From positions 9,486,001 through 9,550,000 of the forward strand of contig NC_003281.10 of assembly GCF_000002985.6 (NCBI RefSeq): a stretch of 64,000 nt of DNA. The letters run 5' to 3'. This stretch comes from Caenorhabditis elegans. Lineage: Eukaryota; Nematoda; Chromadorea; Rhabditida; Rhabditidae. Of the stretch, positions 43,166 to 53,255 are shown in pieces. Position 1 is the stretch's first letter, and each line of letters begins with the position of its first letter. The notes under the pieces were generated by a model. The model searched no databases. It was not told the DNA's origin and was given only the letters and a program-made list of their open reading frames with translations. The translations under genes and the position numbers were made by a program.

Positions 43166-45789
43166 ATGGAGGTTAAAATAGAGGAAACCGATTGGGACGA
43201 GGGTGTTCCAGGAATTTCATTTTTAAAAGACGCGTTTTCTCGAGAAGAGATTTCTCCACCAAAAGACGATAAAAATCGAAAAAAGGAAGAAGTTCGAATG
43301 AAATTGGAAAGCGGAGAATATAGCGTGGTAAATGAATAATTTAAAGTTTTTAAAGTCCAAATTCATTAGTTCAGGTGTATCGATGCCCGACATTCGACGA
43401 AATTTTGAACGAAAACGGACAAAAAATCGATCTCGTTCAATGTAAAAACTGTTTTGGTTTTCTAAGCGCACGAACAGGAGGCCACATGAAGTATGGAGAC
43501 TTCAAATTTATTTTTTTAATTAAAATTTGAATTTTCAGAAACCATAAAAACCAACGTTGTAAGCCGTTAAATGGTCCACCAGAAAAGAAACCGAAGCTTG
43601 ATCCACAAGTAGTTGGTAATCTCCAGAATCATATTCTTGATTTCGTCACTGAAAGCGGCGTCTCCTTGAATATTGCCGAATCGGAAAAGTTTAGAATATT
43701 CATCATTTCAATGATAATTACTGGGTATTACAAGTATCCACTTCGTATATAAAAAAAATAAATTTCAGAAACCCGAATGTTAACGTTGACGAACATCAAT
43801 TTCTTTCTGGCGAATGGATCAGGAAAACTATGAAAGAAAAATCCTGTCAATATCTTGATAATATTGGAGCCGAGCTGAAAGATCCTGTATCGAAAGGAGA
43901 TGCATGCTTAATATTAGACTATGGCCGACAGCTGGACGATACTTTTTCGATTTTTGTGTCATATACTAATAGATCGAGCGGATATTTCAGTTTACGTGTG
44001 ATTCCTCTCGCATTCACGCCTCTTTTTGAAAAGAAGATAACCGAAAAGGTTACTGTTATATTATTTTTAAAATTAATTACGAATAACTTTCAGACACTGG
44101 ATTACATTCTTCATGCGACAGATCGTGTTGGTCTCCCAAAAGAACATGTTCTGAAGTTGAAAGTTGTCGCTGAAGGTGCCACGAATATGCTGAAACTTGG
44201 GGAATATTTCGATAATTGTAACTTGTGATTTTCTCGATTTGATTAAAAAAAAAGGAAAATTTTCAGATTCACCGTATGCCTATCATTCTCTTCAAAAATG
44301 TGCAGAAAGAGTTTTCGATCCACTGAAACCGTGGAAAAGTTCGATAACTTCATCAGAAAAATCACATGCGAAAGTGATCGAAAAAGGAATAGAAATCTGT
44401 GGAATGATTTCCTCCAAACTCCGGCTTTACAAAGTTTGATAAATATATATGTTCTTTCACTGATTCTACTATGTTTTCAGCTCACGGAGCAACTCTCGAG
44501 AACGCCTGCCCAATCCCGTGCAAATGAATGGCTGGCTTCTTATCACTGCGCGAGAGATATTTTACATGTCTTTCCACAAATTGCAGATCTGAAGGACGAT
44601 CGAATCGAACCTCTTGTCGACGAATTGAGACAATGTAAAGGTGTTTTGGAGGATTGTTTTGAGATTTTCTCATTGTTCGAGAATCCTCTCAAGTTGTTGG
44701 AACAACCCGAACAACAAATTCAGAACGTGGCTGGGGTGATGTTCGAACTTTATGCTCAATTAGATAGAATATACATCAAAGCAGTGGATCCAAAGCAACC
44801 AAAAGAGGTAATTTATTATAGGGACGAAGAGAAATGCGCTCCGCCTCCAAACATTAGGTCTCCATAGGTATTGGCGGCAAACATTTTTGTTGTTGCTGAT
44901 TTCACCCATTTCCAGTCATTTTCCGTCCATCTTGATTTTGTTTTATGTCTAAATGAGTTTTTTAAATTTCCTTATGACGGAAAAATCATTAAAGACAACG
45001 GAAAAATACTTGAAAACGTTTAAACGTTTGAATTTCTGGTTTTGCCGCTAATACCTAACGGGACCTTAATTTTGGGGGCGGAGCGATATCAAAAGGTGCA
45101 TTTTTCTGCGCTCTTATAATAATTTTATATATTCTTTTAGAGTTTATCCATAATTTTTCAGTGTTTGGCGGCAGTTGCAAAAATGGCTAAACTATCGATT
45201 GCTCATTACACTAAAATCACTGTCACCGACGTTCATCTCATCTGCGCGTTTCTTTCGCCGGATAGTAAAAATTTGAAAAACTTTCCGGCTCCAAAAAAAA
45301 ATAAGGTATTTGTTTTTCTTTCAAATTAAATTTTGAATTTTTTTTCAGGCTTATCGTATAGTAAACACCCTTATGAAAGATGTCGTTGTTCCACCACCAT
45401 CACTTTCTCAACCAATACTTTCTCCATTGCTGTGAGTTTGAAATTTTAAAAATTATTAATGATGTTGCTGATATTACAGAATGGCGATTAAAAACGATCC
45501 TTCTCCAATTCCAACTGTTTCACAAGAGTTTAATGACTACGTCCAGCTCGTCGTCTCATCGAAAGATGCTACACTAGCGCCGTTAGAATTTTGGGCAAAG
45601 TATCAGGAACGTTTTCCGAGGATGTCAGAGATTGCAGCCAAAAATTTTTGTGTGATGAGCAGTCCGGGTGTCTGCGGGCCTTCATTTATTGTTTTAAGAA
45701 GTCTTTTCCGAGTCGATCGACATTCAAAGTTTCCCGATACAACCGAGTTGATGATGATCTCATATCTCATGGCAAATGAATTAAAATAA
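43166..45789 (+). CDS. Zinc-finger protein derived from a hAT transposase
   Basis: Ten exons (43166-43327, 43375-43490, 43539-43724, 43769-44048, 44094-44217, 44267-44433, 44481-44807, 45162-45305, 45349-45431, 45480-45789) join in phase to 632 aa. An N-terminal C-x2-C-x10-H-x3-H finger (C77, C80, H91, H95, with C100 nearby) is BED/C2H2-like. The middle has the hAT RNase H-like pattern (ACLILDYGRQLDDTF). The C terminus is a hAT dimerisation region (LEFWAKYQERFPRMSEIAAK, then SSPGVCGPSF). The second catalytic-type block reads VVAEGATNM where active hATs have an Asp, so catalysis is probably lost. No terminal repeats flank it. A host regulatory role, as in other worm hAT-derived proteins, is inferred. 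Confidence 0.8.
44812..45125. repeat. Inverted-repeat element, family B, copy 2
   Basis: Starts four bases after the exon 7 donor of the hAT-like gene and fills the intron 44808-45161. It shares GGTTTTGCCGC, the following AACG block and GGGGCGGAGCG with the element at 11851-12133, and its outer TTATTATAGGGACG resembles that element's end. Confidence 0.75.
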
Positions 45790-45954
45790 TTCGATGCTTT
45801 AATTTTAATGTTGAAACATATACTTATTCGATTTCAACTGACATTTTTCTTATTGAAATTAAATATTTTAATAAATGAGTTTAATACTTTATTTGAAAAG
45901 TTTCGGAACATGGAGGGGTAAACACAATTATAAATCGGTATTTAAACAGCTTTT

Positions 45955-46208
45955 TGCGGCAAAATTACGGTACCTGGTCTCAAGACGAAAATTTTTTGAT
46001 GAAAGCAAAAAGCAGTGTGCCTTTGAAAAGTACTGTAACTTCAGTTTTCGATAAAACTTTTCTAGAAATTCTTTGACAAATTAATGTAAAGAATTCCCCG
46101 ACAAGAGTTTGAAATGACAGTAATCTTAAAAGGCACAAACCTTCTTGCATTTAACAAAAATTTGTCGTCTCGAGATGAGGTACCGTAATTTCGCTACAAA
46201 AATGGCAA
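45955..46208. repeat. Inverted-repeat element, family A, copy 8
   Basis: Between the 3' ends of the hAT-like gene and ZK1098.3, within the 45790-46434 gap. The left end has TTACGGTACCTGGTCTC; the right end has GTCGTCTCGAGATGAGG then TACCGTAATTTCG. The rest of the gap holds only the two 3' UTRs. Confidence 0.8.
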
Positions 46209-46434
46209 AACTTCAGGGTTTGGATAATAAAAAAATCTGCCATTCAACCCAATTGAGTGAATGAATTAATTAAACAAAAAAGGAAAACGAGAGATGAGTT
46301 CATTCACAATTCTTGAGAAATAGGATGAGATTTCGATTTTACAATTTTGAGATATTCAACAATTTACATCTTACACGAAAATGGGTGAGAGATCAAACAC
46401 GATCAGTACATATAAATAAATTAATAATTAAAAC

Positions 46435-49400
46435 TTAACAATTCAATTTAATATAATCTTGATCTGGGCTAATATCAATGTTGAAAAAATCAAAAAATGA
46501 ACAAACGAGATCAATGGGTACTTTTTCGTAAATATTCGGAATCAATACAAACTTTGCATTAGGATTATCTGATTTCAACATTTCATAACTTCTCGAAGGA
46601 ACACTGATAACTAATCTTTGTTCGGATTCTTCCATTTTATCCATTTTCCTCAAAAACTCTTTCAACTCTGTCACATCACGTGGAATGTAGACATCAAATC
46701 CGAGTAATCGAAGATTTTTTCCCAATCCAAGAACCATTGTGTCCACCACTATTTTCAGTTCAGATGGCTTTTGGAGCGGTTTTTCTGGATTTCGATGGGT
46801 GTGGATAATCTGAAAATAAACTTTTTCATATAAACAAATTCTCTTAAGATACATCTACAACTGGGTTGCAGATATGTTTCAGATGCAATGAAAAAGTTTT
46901 TGTACATTGCCTAACTTTCCAAAAATCGAGACTTTTTTTGAGAACATTGCTGCATAATTTTTTCTATAATTTTTATATTTTAATCTGATTTTTATAGATT
47001 GCGTTTAATCATTTAATAATAATTTTAACAGTATAGGGTTTCATACCTGCTGCAATGTTTGAAAGTCCACAAAAAACGAAACATTTCAAAAGTTTGGCAA
47101 TTTACCAAAATTTCATGAAATTGGAAGTTGACCAAAAATAAATTATTCTACGAGTTTTAGTTTTTAACTATTTGTATTTAAACGATGTGTGGTTCCGAAC
47201 ACTGGAAATGTTTGAAATTTTTCAAAAAACCGAAATTGTCAAAAAATTTGGGAACTCATCAGTTTTCATAATTTTGGAAGTTGACCAAAGATAATAGTTT
47301 TCTATTGTACATTAAACAATATATTGTTTTTAGTTTTTACTATTCAATTTTAAACTTTGTTTGGTCAAGAAATCTAGAAATAAGTGAAAATTTGCCAGAA
47401 GTTTGGCAATTTACCAAAATTTCAAAACTTTGGAATTTGAAAACTATTGGCATTCAGTTTGCTCGTTTTCTTTTTCTGTTTAAAACTCCTAAATTTTCCA
47501 AAAATTTAACAATTCAATAATATAGTTTAAAGATATTATAAGTCCACCATGATTATATCTCATTACTTATATATAAAAAAATACATGAGGGATGTTACAA
47601 TTGTAGTTTGTAGTCTGTGACGTCACACTTGCAAGGTGTTTCCGGCTGTTGAAGGGATTGTGGGTTAGGGTTAGTGGTGGGATATGGTCGGGATACTGTA
47701 GTAGTACTGTAGGGGTACTGTAGGGTTACTGTAGGATTACTGTAGTTTTGGAAAAATTGACTTTTTGTCTTTTGAAGTGATATTGGTTTGAGGTTAGTGG
47801 TGGGATATGGTCGGGATACTGTAGTAGTACTGTAGGGGTACTGTAGGGTTACTGTAGGATTACTGTAGTTTTGGAAAAATTGACTTTTTGTCTTTTGAAG
47901 TGATATTGGTTTGAGGTTAGTGGTGGGATATGGTCGGGGTACTGTAGCAGTACTGTAGTAGTACTGTAGGAGTACTGTAGGATTTCTGTATTTTTGAAAA
48001 AAATTGGCTTTTCGTCTTTTGAAGTGATATTGCTTTTGGGTTAGTGTCGGGATATGGTTGGGGTACTGTAGTTGTACTGTAGAGGTATTGTAGGAGTACT
48101 GTAGGATTACTGTAGTTTGGGAAAAATTGACTTTTCGTCTATTGAACGGATATTGGAAACTTTGAGAAAATTCCGGAATGCTCCAGAACCTTCTGGAAAA
48201 TTCGAGAAAATTCTGGAATGTTCCAGAACCTTCTGGAAAATCCGAGAAAATTCTGGAATGTTCCAGAACCTTCTGGAAAATTTGAGAAAATGCTGGAATG
48301 TTCCAGAACCTTCTGGAAAATTTGAGAAAATTCTGGAATGTTCCAGAACCTTCTGGAAAATCCGAGAAAATGCTGGAATGTTCCAGAACCTTCTGGAAAA
48401 TTTGAGAAAATTCTGGAATGTTCCAGAACCTTCTGGAAAATCCGAGAAAATTCTGGAATGTTCCAGAACCTTCTGGAAAATTTGAGAAAATGCTGGAATG
48501 TTCCAGAACCTTCTGGAAAATTCGAGAAAATTCGTGGTGAGACCCTTCGTGGTGAGACCCATCTTGGTGAGACCCATCTTGGCGAGACCCATAAGTTTTG
48601 GCGGGAAATTCAAATTTTCTGATAAAAATTTTTGGCGGGTAATTCAAATTTTCTGAGAAAAAATTTGGCGGGAATTCAAATTTTCTGTGAAAAATTTTGG
48701 CGGGAATTCAAAATTTCTTTGAAAAATTTTGGCGGGAATTCAAAATTTCTTTGAAACATTTTGGCGGGAATTCAAAGTTTCTGAAAAAAAATTCTGGAAT
48801 GTTCCAGAAGTTTCTAGAAAATTCGAGAAAAGTCTGTAATGTTCCAGAACTTTCTAGAAAATTCGAGAAAAGTCTGGAATGTTCAATTCCCTGAAAAAAA
48901 TTCAAGAAACTTCTGCGAAGTTCTAGAACCTTTCAAGTTTTGATACTCCTAGAATATTCTGAAGTTTTAAGAATTAAAAAAAACCAGAAATTGTATAGAT
49001 AATTTCCAAAAACGCTCGCCAAAAACTTTCGGAAAGGACCGGAAAAAGTCTCATAAAAGTTCCAGGAAACTTGAGGTTTTAAAATTGTAATTGCTTAAAA
49101 TTAAGTATATAATATTTATGTTGCTCGAAAACTTCCGGAAAACAAGGAAAAAAACGTTCCATCTGCAGTGAAATGCTTAGAAATTTCAGAATTTGATTTT
49201 AATTTTGAGTACGCCAGTCGGAGCACGCTCTTCAGCGCGTGCGAACGGCTGGTTAATAAAAAATTCTGCAAAATTTGGTCAAATTTTCAAATGTTCCAAA
49301 ATAAAAATTCCAAAACTAAACATTTTCAGAAATCTATTTTTTATCTCTTTATTATGATACTTGGTCAGATGAGACTATGTTAAGAATAATTAAAACTTGT

Positions 49401-52400
49401 TTTGATTTTACAAACAAACTGACCTGATAAAACTCATTCCACGGAATCAAACTAATATTTTTACAATCCCTCCTAACTTTTTCTTTCTTCACAGTAATCA
49501 TATGTGATTCGACCAACAACTTTTCCGCATCCAATTCGTGTTTTCTAACTACTTCCACTATTTTTTGAAATACTTCAAAAACAGCGACCGCATCCATTAC
49601 AGCGTAGATTATCTGATTTCTTCTCAATGGACGACACTGCCAATTTCCACATTGTTCTGATTTATCCATTTTCAATCCAACAAGATGATCAGCAAGTACT
49701 GACAATTTACTTGTTTTCGTGCTGAGATTCAAAATATCCATCGATAATGCATTCACATTTTCAGCCAGAGATTTCACACAGATTACATTTTGAATATTTT
49801 CAATTTTGAAATTTTTGTTGATGGAAGGAACAGTGAACATTGCTTCAATGTCTTGTCGAATATCAAATCCAACTATACTAAATTTGTTTGATTCAAATAG
49901 ACCTTTATAGAGCCTAATCCATACATCATCACGAGATGCCAAATTGTCAATTGCCACACAATTTATGAGCCAAGCTTTATCCTTGAAAAATAGTTGAATG
50001 ATTGCCAGTCTTGATGTGCTGAAAAGTTTCATGATTTCAGATAGTTATTATACCGAAACAATTTTTTGACACTTCTGTATAGAACAATATTTACCTAGAA
50101 CATGTTTTAATTATCAAAATTATTTAAAAATAAGTTTTCCATAAATGGTAATTTTCCAAAATGTCTTAATTATGGAAGCTGACCAAAAATTACTGTTCTC
50201 TACGAATTTCATATTTAATTATATTATAGGTATCTGTATTTTAACATTTTGGGAGCTATAATGTCCAGAAATTCTCAAAATTTCTCAAAAAGTCCGATAT
50301 TTTCAGGTTTCGCATGTAGAAAAAAAAAATGATATGCGACGAGATATCCAAAATTTCAAAAACTACTCTACATTTTTGTAATGAATTACCAACTTACCTA
50401 ACATCTATCAAATGATATGGTTTAAACTCAGAATCATATCCAATATACATCCCCTCTTCCAGTTCTCCAAGTTCAGACAACAGAATTTCCAAATCTTGCT
50501 CGTTTTGCACAATTCGAATAGGATATTTCTTTTGTTCCTCAAACACATACAGTTGTTCGTCTTCTTCCTGACAATTTTTTGTTCTGAAAAATAATATATA
50601 AATTTAATTTGTAAACTTGGTCCAAAATCTTACGTTCTCAATGCCTGCAACTTTTCCAAACCGTTTTTCATTTCGGTAGTTGGATTTTCAAGTTCTTCTT
50701 TTAAATCGGGTGGCATATATTTTGAATTACGGTCGATATTCGAATAAGTTGCCCAGAACAATGCTTCAATTCTGAAATTTGGGTTATTTATTATTTTTAC
50801 TCTAATCCTCTCTATTTTCAAGTTTTTACCGTCTTAGAAGTTTAGGAATATTTCTAATTTTTGGTATTAAAATAATTTGCTGAACTCTATGATCTGTACA
50901 GGTTTAAAATTAGTTTGCAGTAGACAAAAAAAAAAAAAGTTTGGCATGGTTTCCGCGTTTTAAAAGGTTAAAATAATGTTTTTAATAAATTTTTTAACAG
51001 TTTTTTGAAAAATTGAAAAACATTTTGGACCGTCTAATTATGATATTGTTAAGACTACATTCTCACTAACAATGCTCCTCCATTTATAATAACCGACAAG
51101 TTGGAAAGATTTTAGATTTTAACTGAAAATATACTTTTTGTTGAAAATCTTAGTACATTTGAAAAAAACTAACCTTCTTTCATAAATACAAGTGTCCCAC
51201 AATAAAATCAAAAACTGGACTATCGTTTTATCCGTGCATTCAGGTAATGTACTCTTCATGTGCTCACAAAACAATTCATCATTCATTTCGTGATCTTCAA
51301 ATCGCTTGCCAACAAAATATTTCAATGCCTTTCTCTTCATATTTGCTACAAATTTCGGTGCATCTCTCCTCTCCTCCAGATCAAACTTGAATTGTTTCAC
51401 TTGTCCATTAAAAAACTTTTGCATAAAAATAGTTAGAGATTTTCCATGAAATCGGCTCAAATTGATTGTAACCATTCCTTTTTCCTTATACGGTTCAAAA
51501 AATGCATTGACCGTCTCATCAGTTTCAGCCACAAATTGATCAAGAAATGAGATGTATGATTTTTGAAGTTTCTTACTTATTTTAAGAAGTTCATCAACTA
51601 TTTGAACCTTATCACAAAGGATAAGTGGAAGGGTAATTTGTTCAAATGAATAATCATCAACTACTTCATGTTTCATAACAATTTCAGCTGCTTCTTTGAA
51701 TTTTTGATTTTCAAGATATTCTTGAACTTTCGATTTTCTCAAGTCAATCACAAATTCTTTTGAAATCTTGAAGATTTGTAGTAAGTATTCTTCATTTTTT
51801 GGCTCCTTAACACATGCAAGTCCCGCCTTCTTTTGATAATATTCTGTCATTTGTTGTTCCATAATGCTTTGCTTATCTTGCATCCAATTCATGAAATTCA
51901 TCAGAATCCATTTTGATAAAAGCGATCCAATGGGTTTCTTTCGCTCCGGAAGTTGTTGTAGCATAATCAGAATTATATCAAAAACATTCAATGGTTCTAA
52001 TTCTTTTTCCGAACCCGTTTTAATTTCTTCATTGGAAACAGACTCTTCTGAACTTTTGAGATCTTCATCAAAGAATTCCAGAGACTTCTGATATATTTGT
52101 TCCTCCTTCACTGATTCACTTGATTTACTTTTGACTATATCCTGAAAAAATTCAAATAAAACTAGGTGCCGTATCATCTTGATTTGTGAATGACTTTATC
52201 TTTTTTAATGTATTTCCGAAGATGTGCTCATTTGAATTAATACTTTACTCGACTAATAACATTTGCAATCCCGCGAAAGAGAATATCCGATTGATAAAAA
52301 GTTGAAGGCAACCAAGTATTATAATTAGTTCAACAATTATATTATAGGAATACTAAAATCTGAGAATGCGCATAGTGCAACATATGTCTGCAGACAGATC

Positions 52401-52698
52401 TGACGCTCAAAATATCTCGTACACAATTATTCAAATGACGACCCGAGCACTGATGTAGATTTACGGCGCTGAACTTTCGAATTTATTTTACGAATTGTGA
52501 CAGCGGTACGGTAGCTGCCAAGTATCGGTTGTTTCGAGACCCGCTACCGTATTTGTGGTTCAAAACTAAAAATTAGGGTCCCTCATTGAATGAAAAGAAG
52601 CCTACTTTGAAAATCTTCATTCTTGCATCAATAATCTCAAACTTCAGTGATTTTTGCTTATTTTCCGGAACATCTTCCGATGATGTTGTATCTCCCAT
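46435..52698 (-). CDS. ZK1098.3: MUT-7 paralog: 3'-5' exonuclease with shortened Mut7-C domain
   Basis: Exons 52606-52698, 51174-52141, 50634-50771, 50398-50583, 49424-50018 and 46435-46809 give 784 aa. The exonuclease (DEDDy, RNase D type) has ExoI YIGYDSEF (about D450, E452), ExoII IVGFDIRQDIEAM and ExoIII QIIYAVMDA, so the acidic residues look intact; ExoII has Gln-Asp where MUT-7 has Asn-Asp. The Mut7-C region begins IVVDTMVLGLGKNLRLLGF but stops at IKLNC, without the CxxC zinc-ribbon part present in MUT-7. The N-terminal helical half parallels MUT-7. The last intron (46810-49423) is 2.6 kb and full of minisatellites. Cellular role not known to me; an RNA-processing role is inferred. Confidence 0.93.
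46880..47520. repeat. Family C AT-rich repeat copies in the ZK1098.3 intron
   Basis: Two or three tandem-like units contain GGAAGTTGACCAAAAATAA (near 47122) and TTGGAAGTTGACCAAAGATA (near 47273), plus TTTGGCAATTTACCAAAATT twice. These are reverse-complement versions of the family C core. Confidence 0.6.
47674..48163. repeat. Tandem array of a 123-bp unit, four copies
   Basis: Units start at GTGGTGGGATATGGTCGGG-type sequence at 47674, 47797, 47920 and 48044. Each includes a run of ACTGTAG steps (TACTGTAGTAGTACTGTAG) and the block TGACTTTTTGTCTTTTGAAG. Copies 1 and 2 are almost identical; copy 4 is the most diverged. Confidence 0.9.
48164..48535. repeat. Tandem array of a 40-bp unit made of heat-shock elements
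   Basis: About nine units. Each contains TTCtgGAAtgTTCcaGAA followed by ccTTCtgGAA: six alternating TTC/GAA pentamer blocks, a perfect heat-shock element. Differences between units are confined to the spacer (TTTGAG, TCCGAG, TTCGAG; ATTCTG or ATGCTG). Confidence 0.92.
48596..48785. repeat. Tandem array of a 35-bp unit with an E2F-like core
   Basis: Six units contain TTTTGGCGGGAATTCAAA or a close variant (near 48597, 48631, 48664, 48697, 48729, 48761). TTTGGCGGGAA fits the E2F/DP consensus. Confidence 0.85.
50100..50400. repeat. Family C repeat copy in a ZK1098.3 intron
   Basis: Contains TTAATTATGGAAGCTGACCA and GTCCGATATTTTCAGG in the intron between exons 4 and 5 of ZK1098.3. It is AT-rich and non-coding. 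Confidence 0.45.
52503..52562. repeat. Family A remnant, copy 9
   Basis: Only about 60 bases: GCGGTACGGTAGCTGCC, then GTTTCGAGACCC and GCTACCGTATTTG. Both ends are present but almost all of the interior is missing. It lies in intron 1 of ZK1098.3. Confidence 0.6.
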
Positions 52699-53255
52699 CT
52701 TAAAAAAAGATTTTTATATCTAATAATTCAAATTTATGAAAAAAAAAAGAATTTAAAATTGTAGAGCCTTGCGAAATGAACATGTTAATCACTTTTCTCA
52801 AAAATTGGAGAAAGTTTTGAATTTAAAGAAGAGTCACTATTAAACTAAACATTTAAAATAAGCACGAAAAATTCATTTACAAAAGTAAAGAAGAATCAAT
52901 TGAATGTGTTCCCGCTCTTCCACCTCTCTCTCATCCTGCGTTTCTTTCTTTTCTATGACTCTATTTACGACCTAGAATATATCGATCGTCGTAGCGCGAT
53001 GTAGCGGTGCATCTCAGGAAAATAACAAATAAACAACAAAATATTCATTTGAAATGAATAATGCCAGATGAGGCAAAAATATTAACAGAATAAGTATTGA
53101 ATATTAAAAACCGTTGAACAGGGAGAATAAAACTAGATAAACTTAGAACTATTACCGGGACGAGGTGATATTACATGCAGGACACAAAATGTGGATAGGA
53201 AAAAATAAGAAAAATGGTACAAGTTTAAAACGAGAAGGGGAACGGGATTTCGAAT
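52699..53255. other. Spacer between mut-7 and ZK1098.3
   Basis: 557 bases between the mut-7 stop and the ZK1098.3 start, same strand. It holds the mut-7 3' UTR and a region with ATCGATCGTCGTAGCGCG-type CG-rich sequence near 52980 that may be promoter. No exon is visible. Confidence 0.45.

Larger units (their letters stand above)
47640..48905. mobile_element. Helitron-like minisatellite island
   Basis: Four different tandem arrays lie side by side: a 123-bp unit (47674-48163), a 40-bp unit (48164-48535), a roughly 18-bp unit (GGTGAGACCCATCTT, 48536-48595) and a 35-bp unit (48596-48785), then two more degenerate 40-bp units. Non-autonomous C. elegans Helitrons are known to carry such internal arrays, including heat-shock elements. 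I cannot prove the TC...CTRR ends, so the class is inferred; the arrays are directly visible. The long open frames across it are an effect of unit lengths and are not genes. Confidence 0.6.

Noticed and set aside
47595-48647. 350-codon open frame on the minus strand across the minisatellite island, and overlapping long frames on both strands
   Set aside because: The frames exist because array unit lengths keep phase; the products are simple repeats of the units, and ZK1098.3 exons flank the region as an ordinary intron.
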